Assembly (NCBI GenBank): GCA_016721425.1 | Contig: JADKID010000038.1 | Location: forward strand, 186,001 to 250,000 | Direction of reading: 5' to 3' | Source: Bryobacterales bacterium | GTDB lineage: Bacteria > Acidobacteriota > Terriglobia > Bryobacterales > Bryobacteraceae | DNA length: 64,000 bases | In this document: piece by piece, positions 1 through 8,235 of the stretch | How positions within the stretch are numbered: the first letter of the stretch is position 1 | How the letters are laid out: each line of letters opens with the position of its first letter | Position numbers and translations under genes: made by a program | Notes under the pieces: model-generated | Told to the model about the DNA's origin: nothing | The model's database searches: none | What the model saw: the letters and a program-made list of their open reading frames with translations, nothing else

Positions 1-1101
1 CGGGATCTTGTTGCCCGGGAACTGGAGGCCGGTGGTCGGGTCAATGATGGGAACCAGCACGCCAGCGGTGGTGACAGTGGAGGAGTAGTCGCCCTGCCGC
101 TCCGCCGCGGTCGGCATGGTGTAACGGTTCGCACCCGTCACGCCCTTCGTCTTCAGGTAGTCGTACGAGAAGAAGAAGAACAGCTTGTTGCGATCCTTGT
201 TGAAATTCGTGCCGGGGATAATCACCGGCCCGCCGAAGGTGCCGCCCATGTTGTGGAACTTGTAGGCCGGCCGGATGACGTTCGTCTTGTTGTTGAACCA
301 CTCGTTGCCGTTCAAGGCCTCGTTGCGGAGGTAGTAGTAGGCGCTGCCATGCCACTGGCTGGTGCCGCCCTTGATCATGATGTTCATCTGGCCGCCGGAG
401 CGCGCGCCATATTCCGCATTGAAGTTGGCCACCAGCACTTTGACTTCAGCGATGGCATCGACGCTGGGCGCGATGTAGCCGAAGTCGCGGTTGCCGGAAT
501 CCTGGGAAGCGGCGCCGTCGAGCACCAGCATCTTCTGGCCGGACTGACCGCCCATGATGGTCGGGCTGCCCGAACCCCACCCGCGGTCACTGGTCTGATT
601 GAGATCCTGGACACCGGGGAGCGTGGCCATCAGCAACATGAAGTTGCGGCCCTTGGTCACCGTGTCCTCAATCTGCGTGGTGGTGATCGATTGGCCTCTG
701 TCGGAGCTGTCCGTGTTCACGCGAACGGCGGACGCCGTCACTTCCACCGAAGTGCTGACATCGCCAACCTGTAAGATGATCTCCGGCAGAGAAACCCTCT
801 CCACCGCGCCCACGTTGATGGCTTTCTGCTCGTACGCCTTGAAACCCGTCTGGGCCACCTTCAAGGTGTACGTGCCGGGAGACACATTGGCGAAAGTGAA
901 ATTGCCGTTCGAGTCGGTATTGAACTCGCGCACCTGCTTCGTCAGATCGTTCGTGATCTGAACTTTCGCAGCCACCACCACTGCTCCAGCTGGATCTGCC
1001 AGCCTTCCCGTGATCTGGCCGGACATCATCTGTGCGTATGCCGCAGGCATAGCAGCAAAGAGCAGGAGCGGTAGAGCGAACACTGCTCGGTTAAACTTCA
1101 T
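1..1101 (-). CDS. TonB-dependent receptor, Oar-like, N-terminal part
   Basis: The gene reads on the minus strand from ATG at 1101 and runs off the left edge, so only about 367 N-terminal residues are present. A signal peptide (MKFNRAVFALPLLLFAAMPA, cleavage near AYAQ) is followed by a carboxypeptidase-regulatory-like beta domain (about residues 28-110, ITGRLADPAGAVV...) and a plug-like domain (about 130-240). After that the barrel starts (SAYYYLRNEALNGNEW, FFGGP-type segments). This is the architecture of Oar-type outer-membrane receptors expanded in Acidobacteriota. It is transcribed divergently from the receptor at 1357 and is clearly paralogous to it (both carry AEVKVL..NF/YNAEYG and GSAYY-LRNEALN-NEW). 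The substrate is unknown; oligosaccharide or peptide uptake is only an inference. Confidence 0.9.
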   Translation of the reverse strand, partial: MKFNRAVFALPLLLFAAMPAAYAQMMSGQITGRLADPAGAVVVAAKVQITNDLTKQVREFNTDSNGNFTFANVSPGTYTLKVAQTGFKAYEQKAINVGAVERVSLPEIILQVGDVSTSVEVTASAVRVNTDSSDRGQSITTTQIEDTVTKGRNFMLLMATLPGVQDLNQTSDRGWGSGSPTIMGGQSGQKMLVLDGAASQDSGNRDFGYIAPSVDAIAEVKVLVANFNAEYGARSGGQMNIMIKGGTSQWHGSAYYYLRNEALNGNEWFNNKTNVIRPAYKFHNMGGTFGGPVIIPGTNFNKDRNKLFFFFSYDYLKTKGVTGANRYTMPTAAERQGDYSSTVTTAGVLVPIIDPTTGLQFPGNKIP

Positions 1102-1120
1102 AAGGTTTTACCCCTTCCTT

Positions 1121-1140
1121 CTTGATCGAACTTGATCGAA
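1121..1140. repeat. tandem 10-bp direct repeat in divergent intergenic region
   Basis: The decamer CTTGATCGAA occurs twice back to back in the 255-bp gap between two divergent TonB-dependent receptor genes, about 20 bp upstream of the minus-strand start at 1101. It could be a regulator site or part of a promoter for the left gene. No convincing -35/-10 pair was identified, so the function is open. Confidence 0.4.
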
Positions 1141-1356
1141 GGTGGAGATTGCTCCCCAACTCCTCTCAGACCCACCGCGAATCTTGGCGGTTGTGCGTAT
1201 CGTATGAAAACCACGCAAAGAACGCAAGGGGGATGTTAACGCCAAGGTCAACTTTGCCAGAAAGGTCAAGCTTGCAAGGATGTGCTCCAAACGGTGTCCC
1301 CCGGGCCAAACGGTCCGATATACTCGGGCCATCTTTGTGTGAAAGGGGTCTTTGCT

Positions 1357-4300
1357 ATGTTGCAGAAGCTCTCATTTTCCCTGTGTCTCGCGCTCGTTTT
1401 CGGAGCGGGTTCTCTTTGGGGCCAGGGTCTGACCGGTCGAATCACCGGCACCGTTGTAGACTCCTCCGGCGCGTCGATTGTGAAGGCTGAAATCCAGCTC
1501 ACAAACGGCGCCACGGGGCAGGTCCGCACGGGCCAAACCAATGACGATGGATACTTCCAGTTCGGCGAACTGCTACCCGCCGAATATCGCCTGGCCGTCA
1601 ACGCCAAGGGCTTTAAGAAGTACGAACAGACCAGCATCGTGGTCACCGCTACAGAGCGTGTCACGTTGCAGGCCATTACACTGCAAGTGGGCGAATTGAC
1701 GGAGACCGTTTCGGTCGCCGCCGACGCAGTCCGCGTGCAGACCGAGAGCGCCGAACGCTCCGGCCTCATCAGCTCCCGCCAGATGATGGAACTGCCCAGC
1801 AAGGGCCGGTCCTACATCGGGACCGCGCGCCTGCTGCCCGGCGTCATCGATACCGCCAACCGCGAGTCTCCCGGCTGGAACGATATCGTTGGCATCAACA
1901 TCAACGGCACGCGCGCCGGCTCCATCAACCTCACCCTCGATGGCGTCAGCAGCCTCGACACCGGATCTCTCACCGGACCCTATCTCTCGCCCAGCATCGA
2001 CGCCGTGGCCGAAGTGAAAGTCCTGATGAGCAACTACCAGGCCGAGTACGGACGCAGCTCCGGCGCCACCATCAACACAGTCATCAAGAGCGGCCAGCGC
2101 GATCTGCACGGCAGCGCCTACTACTTCCTGCGCAATGAGGCGCTCAATGCCAACGAATGGCTCAACAATAGAAACGGCGTCAAGCGGCCCAAATACCGCT
2201 TCAGCTATCCCGGCTACACGCTCGGCGGGCCGGTCTACATCCCGGGCTGGAACTACAACAAGGACAGAGACAAGCTCTTCTTCTTCTGGTCGCAGGAGTT
2301 CCTGCCTCTGAAACTGCCGTCGTCCACCTACACGCTGAACTTCCCCACCACTCTGGAACGCCAGGGCGATTTCTCGCAGTCCCGCGAAGCCAGCGGCGCA
2401 CTGATCGCTGTCGTGGACCCCTTCAACAACCGGACTCCGTTCCCCGGCAATGTCGTGCCCTCCAACCGCATCGATTCCAACGGCCAGAAGCTCATGAACC
2501 TCTTCCCCACGCCCAACACACAGGGCCCCAGCAACACCTACAACTGGATCGGGCAGAGCATCAACAATCAGCCGCGACGCGATTCCATCCTGCGCATCGA
2601 TTGGAATCTCGGTCCGAAAACCACGTTTTATACGCGCCTAATTCAGGACTATCAGGCCGTAGAAGGTGAATATGGCCTCACCGTGGGCCTCGGCGGCGGC
2701 AACAACCAGTGGCCGCAGTTGCCCATCTCCTATCAGATCCACAGCGCCGGCGCCGTGGCCACACTGATCCATACCTTCAACTCGACGATGGTGAATGAGC
2801 TCACCTTCGGCGTGAACCGCGCCAAGCAGACTGTGGACCCGCTCACGCAGGATCGCCTCGATGCCAACGTGCGCAGCAAGGTCGGTCTCACGCTCCCGCA
2901 GTTCTATCCCGGCGCCAACCCGTTGGGCCTCATTCCCAACGCCACGTTCGGCGGCGTCACCAATGCCGGGCAGTTGCTGGTGGAAGGGCGCTTCCCGTTC
3001 TTCGGCACCAACAACATCTGGAACTACTCCGACAACCTGTCCAAAATCATCGGCCGGCACAGCCTCAAGATGGGCGGCTACCTGGAGCACACCACGCGCA
3101 ACGCGGCCCGCTCCACGGTCTTCAATGGCACCTACAATTTCGACCGCGACGCCACCAACCCTTACAATTCCAACTACTCCTATGCCAACGCCATTCTCGG
3201 CGTGGTGAACGCCTACACAGAGTCCAACCAGCATCCTGCGGCCCACGGGCGCTTCACCAACTTCGAATGGTACGTGCAGGACACCTGGAAGGCCGCCAAG
3301 CGGTTGACCATCGACGCCGGCCTGCGCTTCTACTACGTGCAGCCCTCCTATAGCGCCAACGATCAGCTGGCCGCATTCGACATGGCCGCCTACGACGCAG
3401 CCAGGCAGCCGGCGCTGATCCGCCCCTACATCAACCCGGCCAACGGGCAGAGGGTCGGCATCGATCCCTCCAGCGGCGCCATCGTCCCGGCCGTGAAGAT
3501 CGGCACTTTCTCCACGACGTCCGGCACGCCTTACCAGGGCATGACCATCTACAACGAGAAGATCGCCAACACGCCCTCCGTCAAGCTCGCTCCGCGCATC
3601 GGCCTCGCCTGGGACGTGTTCGGCAACGGCAAGACCGCCGTCCGCACCGGCTTCGGCGTCTTCTACGATCGCTTCAACGACGACCAGATCCTCCAGTTGG
3701 TCCAGTCGCCGCCGCTGGTCTACTCGAACACGGCCAACTACACCACCATCACCAATCTGCTGGCCACGCCGCTCAGCCTCAGCCCCACTAACGTCTCCGG
3801 CTTCCAGCGCGATTACATGCCGCCCACGGTGTACAACTGGAGCTTCGGCATCCAGCAGAACATCAAGTACGGCATGATGCTGGACATCGCCTACGCCGGC
3901 AATACGCAGAAGCACCTGCTGAACAACCGCGATCTCAATGCTGTGCCATACGGAACCAACTTCCTGCCCTCCAGCATCGATCCCACTGTCAGCGGCAACA
4001 AGCCGTATGACTCGCGCCTGCTGCGCCCCATGCCTGGTTACGCCAACGTCAGCTATCTGGAGTTCGCCGGCATCGGCAACTACAACGCGCTCCAGGTGCA
4101 GGTCAGCAAGCGGTTCTCCAAGGACCTCACCTTCCACCTCTCCTACAACTGGTCCAAGGCGCTCAGCCTGAACAACGCCAACGGCGACGCCGTGAATCCA
4201 GTGCTCAACTACCGCATGCGGAACTACGGCCCCTCCTCGTTTGACCGCCGCCATGTGGCCACCATCGACTACGTCTACAACCTGCCCGAAGCCAGCAAGA

Positions 4301-4824
4301 AGTGGGACAACACGTTCAGCCGGATCGCGCTGGATGGCTGGCAGATCTCCGGCGTGAACACCTACCAGATGGGCGCGCCGTCCGGCATCGGCTATAGCCT
4401 TTCCTACACGGCCGATCTCACCGGCGGCACCGGCAACGGCCTCGATAGCCGTGTGGTGACTGTCGCCAAGGTGTCCGACGCCGCGCCGGCCGGCCAGTGG
4501 TTCAACGTGGACGCCATCAAGCCGCCCACCGCCGCCTACTCCGTCAACGGAATCGGCACCGCCGCCAAGACGTTGTTCAACCTCCCCGGCCTGAACAACT
4601 GGGATCTCTCCCTCTTTAAGAACTTCCGCCTGGGCTCCAACGACGCCCGCCGCCTGCAGTTCCGCTGGGAGACCTACAACACCTTCAACCACACGCAGTA
4701 CACGGCAGTCGATACCACCGCGCGTTTCGATGCCTCCAACACGCAGATCAATGCCAACCTGGGCCGGTTCACCAACACCGCGCTCGGCCGCCGCATGGTC
4801 CTCGCCCTGAAGTTCTACTTCTAG
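1357..4824 (+). CDS. TonB-dependent receptor, Oar-like
   Basis: This 1155-residue outer-membrane receptor starts at ATG 1357 rather than the upstream in-frame ATG at 1282, because 1357 has a purine-rich ribosome site (AAAGGGG) about 8 nt upstream and begins a clean signal peptide (MLQKLSFSLCLALVFGAG, SLWGQ). A carboxypeptidase-regulatory-like domain (about 28-112), a plug domain (about 125-235) and a large beta-barrel follow. The protein ends in ...LALKFYF, a terminal aromatic residue typical of barrels recognised by BamA. A strong hairpin terminator follows 20 bp after the stop. It is the divergent neighbour and paralogue of the receptor at 1-1101. Ligand not deducible from sequence. Confidence 0.93.
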   Translation: MLQKLSFSLCLALVFGAGSLWGQGLTGRITGTVVDSSGASIVKAEIQLTNGATGQVRTGQTNDDGYFQFGELLPAEYRLAVNAKGFKKYEQTSIVVTATERVTLQAITLQVGELTETVSVAADAVRVQTESAERSGLISSRQMMELPSKGRSYIGTARLLPGVIDTANRESPGWNDIVGININGTRAGSINLTLDGVSSLDTGSLTGPYLSPSIDAVAEVKVLMSNYQAEYGRSSGATINTVIKSGQRDLHGSAYYFLRNEALNANEWLNNRNGVKRPKYRFSYPGYTLGGPVYIPGWNYNKDRDKLFFFWSQEFLPLKLPSSTYTLNFPTTLERQGDFSQSREASGALIAVVDPFNNRTPFPGNVVPSNRIDSNGQKLMNLFPTPNTQGPSNTYNWIGQSINNQPRRDSILRIDWNLGPKTTFYTRLIQDYQAVEGEYGLTVGLGGGNNQWPQLPISYQIHSAGAVATLIHTFNSTMVNELTFGVNRAKQTVDPLTQDRLDANVRSKVGLTLPQFYPGANPLGLIPNATFGGVTNAGQLLVEGRFPFFGTNNIWNYSDNLSKIIGRHSLKMGGYLEHTTRNAARSTVFNGTYNFDRDATNPYNSNYSYANAILGVVNAYTESNQHPAAHGRFTNFEWYVQDTWKAAKRLTIDAGLRFYYVQPSYSANDQLAAFDMAAYDAARQPALIRPYINPANGQRVGIDPSSGAIVPAVKIGTFSTTSGTPYQGMTIYNEKIANTPSVKLAPRIGLAWDVFGNGKTAVRTGFGVFYDRFNDDQILQLVQSPPLVYSNTANYTTITNLLATPLSLSPTNVSGFQRDYMPPTVYNWSFGIQQNIKYGMMLDIAYAGNTQKHLLNNRDLNAVPYGTNFLPSSIDPTVSGNKPYDSRLLRPMPGYANVSYLEFAGIGNYNALQVQVSKRFSKDLTFHLSYNWSKALSLNNANGDAVNPVLNYRMRNYGPSSFDRRHVATIDYVYNLPEASKKWDNTFSRIALDGWQISGVNTYQMGAPSGIGYSLSYTADLTGGTGNGLDSRVVTVAKVSDAAPAGQWFNVDAIKPPTAAYSVNGIGTAAKTLFNLPGLNNWDLSLFKNFRLGSNDARRLQFRWETYNTFNHTQYTAVDTTARFDASNTQINANLGRFTNTALGRRMVLALKFYF

Positions 4825-4844
4825 TCCGCAACGCGTTTGGATCC

Positions 4845-4885
4845 AAGGCCGGCTCCGCCCCAACCGGGTGGAGCCGGCCTTTTTT
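4845..4885 (+). terminator. rho-independent terminator after TonB-dependent receptor
   Basis: A perfect 12-bp stem (AAGGCCGGCTCC at 4845-4856 with GGAGCCGGCCTT at 4870-4881) is followed by a T run ending at 4885. The A-rich left flank could allow weak use on the opposite strand for the convergent CmcI-family gene. Confidence 0.85.
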
Positions 4886-4902
4886 CATGTCTCCGCGCCG
4901 GC

Positions 4903-5622
4903 TCAATTCAAGCGCTTCAGCCAGCCCCCGGGGTTGAACGTCATGCCGAATTTCTCGCGCGTCCGGTCCCGCTGGAAATTGGGATGCGTGCGCAGAAACG
5001 CCTCCACCGCTTCATACGGCCCTGGACCAAAGCCCGGCAGGATGGGGCGCCCGTTGAAGTGCGTGTCCTCCACCACCAGGTAACTGCCGGGAGTCACCAG
5101 GTCATGGTACAGCCTCAGCTCATCGGCCACGTGCTCCGCATGATGGTCCGAATCCAGGGTGACCATCACCTTCTCGCCGGGCTCGATGGCGGCGCGCAGC
5201 CGGTCCAGGATTTCAGGCGAAGTGGAAGAGCCCAGGAAGAACTGAACGCGCGGATGCTGCGGCTTGCCCGCGTAGTTCTCGATGTCCACCGTCAGGATCC
5301 TGCCGCGATTCTGCAGATCCATCACGGACGCGTAGTAAAAGGAGCTGCCCCCTTTGTAAGTGCCCGTCTCCACCAGCACGTCGGGCTTCGCTTCGAAGAT
5401 GATTTCCTGGAAGACCCACGCGTCCAACGGGCTTTTTTGCGTCGCCGTGCCCAGCCAGCGCGTGTTGTTATACGTGGTGGCGCCGTTGCGGTGGTACCAC
5501 TTGTGATAGTTCGCCACCACCCGCTCCGGTTGCCCAAGCCACCTCGAAACCGCCAGCGCGCCGATCCCGGCCGATGCCGCGGCCGTCAGCGCGATCGTCA
5601 ACGCCAGTCGTCCTCGTGACAT
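4903..5622 (-). CDS. CmcI-family protein (cephalosporin hydroxylase / rhamnosyl O-methyltransferase fold), membrane-anchored
   Basis: The 239-residue protein begins with an uncleaved-looking hydrophobic N-terminus (about residues 6-27), then carries the CmcI/RMNT-type Rossmann fold. Visible motifs are VETGTYKGGS (cofactor loop), TLDSDHHAEHV and VVEDTHFNG, which correspond to the Asp/His and Glu-Asp metal-site segments of CmcI. The C-terminus is FNPGGWLKRLN, a hallmark shared with two further homologues at 55684 and 56901. Family members act as SAM-dependent O-methyltransferases or hydroxylases in glycan or antibiotic modification; the substrate here is unknown. The anchor suggests action at the membrane. 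The gene is convergent with the preceding receptor and divergent from the oxidoreductase at 5695. Confidence 0.85.
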   Translation of the reverse strand: MSRGRLALTIALTAAASAGIGALAVSRWLGQPERVVANYHKWYHRNGATTYNNTRWLGTATQKSPLDAWVFQEIIFEAKPDVLVETGTYKGGSSFYYASVMDLQNRGRILTVDIENYAGKPQHPRVQFFLGSSTSPEILDRLRAAIEPGEKVMVTLDSDHHAEHVADELRLYHDLVTPGSYLVVEDTHFNGRPILPGFGPGPYEAVEAFLRTHPNFQRDRTREKFGMTFNPGGWLKRLN

Positions 5623-5694
5623 GGACGCACAATATCAAACGCCGCGGCGCAGCGCCGGGTCAGGGTGTAGACTTTCCAAAGCAAGGAGAACTTC

Positions 5695-6867
5695 ATGACC
5701 GCCAGCAGACGCGATTTCCTCGGCTCCACTCTGGCCGCCACCGCCCTCTCGCAGGCCAATGTCCGCGGCGCCAACGATCGCATCCGCCTCGCCGGCCTCG
5801 GCACCGGAGGGCGCTGCCAGTATCTGCTCAGCCTCGCGAACAAGGCCGGCGGCTGCGAGATCGTCGCCGTCTGCGATGCCTATGAGCCGCGCCGCGCCCA
5901 GGCCCGCGAGAAGCTCGCCCCGCAATCCCGCGAGTACCTCGAATACAAGGAGGTGCTGGAGCGCAAGGACATCGACGCCGTCGTCATCGGCTCGCCCGAT
6001 CACTGGCACGTTCCCATGGCCATCGACGCCCTCCGCGCCGGCAAGGACGTCTACGTGGAAAAGCCCGTCAGCCACACCATCGAGGAAGGCGTCGCCCTCA
6101 TCCAGGCCGTCGAGCAGACCGGCCGCGTCCTCCAGGCCGGCTATCAACAACGCAGTTGGGATCTCTTCCGGCTCGGCGCCGATCTCGTCCACGGCGGCCG
6201 CCTCGGCAAGGTCACCATGGTGGAGTCTCACTGGTATCAGGACTACATCCGCAACTTCGGCCGCCTCACCGAGGTCGATACCGCCAAGCTCGATTGGAAG
6301 CGCTTCCTCGGCAACGCCAAGGATCAGCCCTATGAGCAGCGCCACTTCCAGCAATGGCGCTGGTACTGGGATTTCGGCGGCGGCGCGCTCACCGATCTCC
6401 ACTCCCACTGGGGCGACGTCATCCATTGGTACATGCGGGAGGATCAGCCGCTCGCCGCCACCGCCCTGGGCGCCAAGCGCTACCACACCCACTGGGATTG
6501 CCCCGATACCATCTCCGCAGCCTGGCAGTACCCCAGCTATAACGCCACCTACAACGGCACGCTGGTGGGCCATCTGGAGGGCGGTACGCTGGTCTTCCGC
6601 GGCACCGACGGCATGCTCAAGATCACGCGCGAAGCCCTGGCCCTCTATCCCGAGGGCGTCCTTGGGGCAGAGAAGACCAACTACCCCGAGCCCATCGTCA
6701 CCGCCCGCGCCACCGGCGACGGCACGCTGGATCACATGAGGAACTTCCTCGATTGCGTGCGCACCCGTAAAAAACCAAACGCCGACGTGCGGAGCGCAGT
6801 GGCCTCCGCACGGTCGGCGCATATGGGCAATCTGGCTTACCGCCGCGGGGCGGTAGTCACGGCCTAG
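5695..6867 (+). CDS. Gfo/Idh/MocA family oxidoreductase, Tat-exported
   Basis: This 390-residue NAD(P)-dependent oxidoreductase has an N-terminal twin-arginine motif (SRRDFLG) and a short hydrophobic stretch ending before ANVRGANDRI, so Tat export is likely. The Rossmann fold starts at about residue 28 (RLAGLGTGGRC, a GxGxxG-like loop). The family hallmark EKPVSHTIEEG is near residue 122. A C-terminal alpha/beta domain (about 135-360) includes HW and DLHSHWGDVIHWY. Family members oxidise or epimerise sugars or inositols. The neighbouring enolase-superfamily enzyme is also Tat-type and supports a sugar-acid pathway, but the substrate cannot be assigned. Confidence 0.9.
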   Translation: MTASRRDFLGSTLAATALSQANVRGANDRIRLAGLGTGGRCQYLLSLANKAGGCEIVAVCDAYEPRRAQAREKLAPQSREYLEYKEVLERKDIDAVVIGSPDHWHVPMAIDALRAGKDVYVEKPVSHTIEEGVALIQAVEQTGRVLQAGYQQRSWDLFRLGADLVHGGRLGKVTMVESHWYQDYIRNFGRLTEVDTAKLDWKRFLGNAKDQPYEQRHFQQWRWYWDFGGGALTDLHSHWGDVIHWYMREDQPLAATALGAKRYHTHWDCPDTISAAWQYPSYNATYNGTLVGHLEGGTLVFRGTDGMLKITREALALYPEGVLGAEKTNYPEPIVTARATGDGTLDHMRNFLDCVRTRKKPNADVRSAVASARSAHMGNLAYRRGAVVTA

Positions 6868-6868
6868 C

Positions 6869-8188
6869 TTAGTAATCCAACCACGTCTCAAACGGCGCCT
6901 TGGGCATCTTGTGGCCCCACGCCTCCGGACCCCAGCAGCGCGTACCCACCAGAGGCTCGGTCGCGCTGGTGTTCACCAGCCGCACCCCGTTGCCAGTCTT
7001 GGCCGCGGCATACGGGATCACGAACTCGTCGTCCAGCGGCTCGCCCAGGCGAATCCCGGATTTCACTTCCACCTTATGATTGCCGATGGTCCCCGTCCCA
7101 TTGCTGAAATGGATGACGCACAGCGCCGCCGGCCCGGTCAGCACGGTCTCGGCGCCCGGCGCCAGCTCGAACTGCCGCAGGCTGAACAGCTCGTCGCCAT
7201 TCGGCTTGCCGTACACGCGCCACTCGTCGTGGAATCCGCCGACGCTCACGGACTGATCCACCACCGGCATCAGCAGGTGCTTCTCCACGATGAACGGATC
7301 CTGGTTGCGCGGCATGTCGATGTCGGAGACCAGCCGCTCCACGCGGTCCTCGCCTTCCAGCCCTTCCGGCAGATGGCGGAACAACAGCTCCTGGCCCAGA
7401 TACACTTCGCCGTCCGGGCACAGCACGTGGCTCTGGTAGAAGCGGAAGTCGTCCCGGTCCCGCTGCGGCTCTTCCGTATTCACGGCCGCCGGTCCGTGCA
7501 GGATGCGCGTCGGCGTGAAATAGCCGGTGCCCATGCGCACCAGGAAATTCCGCGCGTGGCTGCGGATGTGATTGTCCTTGCCGGCGATGAAGTCGCGGAT
7601 CGCGTCGGCCAGCATCTCTTCGTCGTAGTAATCCATCAACCCCACAGAGGTGTGGCAATCGTTCTTGTAGCGCTTGTTGCGCCACGCGTTGAAGTTGTAC
7701 GCCTCCGGCTTCCACGGGTGCATGTGGTGGCCCAGCGGATAGAGGTTATCGAATTCCTTGTTGTAGAAACCGGTGCCGTTCAGTGTCCGGTACATCGGGC
7801 CCACCATGAACTCCGGCGCGCCGTGCACCGCCGCATCCATCGGGATCAGATATCCGTCCGGATGATGGAAATGGCACAAGCCTTCACCGTGAATCCCGTT
7901 GCCCGTATCGGCCAGGATGGCGCTGCCGTTCCAGCGCTCGTCAATCGCCCAGCCGCTCGGCCCTTCGGGGAAGTAGTCCGCATCCACCAGTTCCAGGTTC
8001 TTACCCGGCAGGCAGAACTTGCGTCCCACAAAGCTCGGGAAACAGCGCAGTACGCCGCCGCCTGCTTCGGCCGCGGCCTGCACCGTGGAGGCCGCCCCCT
8101 CTTCGACAATCGCCAGATCGGAGCGGTAGAGTTTGACTTTCAGAGCGTTGCTCATTTTCGTGGTCGTTCCATCCTCTTTGGAGTTCAT
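6869..8188 (-). CDS. conserved hypothetical protein, probably cupin-like
   Basis: A 439-residue protein without a signal peptide. I do not recognise a named family with certainty. It is rich in His and aromatic residues, for example CHFHHPDGY (about 105-113), GHHMHPWKPEAYNF (about 153-166) and CVIHFSNGTGTIGNHKVEV near residue 355, which resembles a C-terminal cupin strand pair. An in-frame alternative start is MSNALKV at 8155; neither start has a strong ribosome site. It ends 1 bp from the convergent Gfo/Idh gene and lies downstream of the rhamnonate-dehydratase-like gene on the same strand, which suggests carbohydrate metabolism. A metal-dependent sugar isomerase or dioxygenase is possible but unproven. 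Confidence 0.75.
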   Translation of the reverse strand: MNSKEDGTTTKMSNALKVKLYRSDLAIVEEGAASTVQAAAEAGGGVLRCFPSFVGRKFCLPGKNLELVDADYFPEGPSGWAIDERWNGSAILADTGNGIHGEGLCHFHHPDGYLIPMDAAVHGAPEFMVGPMYRTLNGTGFYNKEFDNLYPLGHHMHPWKPEAYNFNAWRNKRYKNDCHTSVGLMDYYDEEMLADAIRDFIAGKDNHIRSHARNFLVRMGTGYFTPTRILHGPAAVNTEEPQRDRDDFRFYQSHVLCPDGEVYLGQELLFRHLPEGLEGEDRVERLVSDIDMPRNQDPFIVEKHLLMPVVDQSVSVGGFHDEWRVYGKPNGDELFSLRQFELAPGAETVLTGPAALCVIHFSNGTGTIGNHKVEVKSGIRLGEPLDDEFVIPYAAAKTGNGVRLVNTSATEPLVGTRCWGPEAWGHKMPKAPFETWLDY

Positions 8189-8235
8189 CAGGTCCCCACG
8201 GACCCGTCAGAATTACAGTACCGAAAAACGGGCCG

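Noticed and set aside
2638..4863. 741-codon minus-strand frame inside the TonB-dependent receptor
   Set aside because: Shadow of the receptor's coding frame; no signal, domain or ribosome site.
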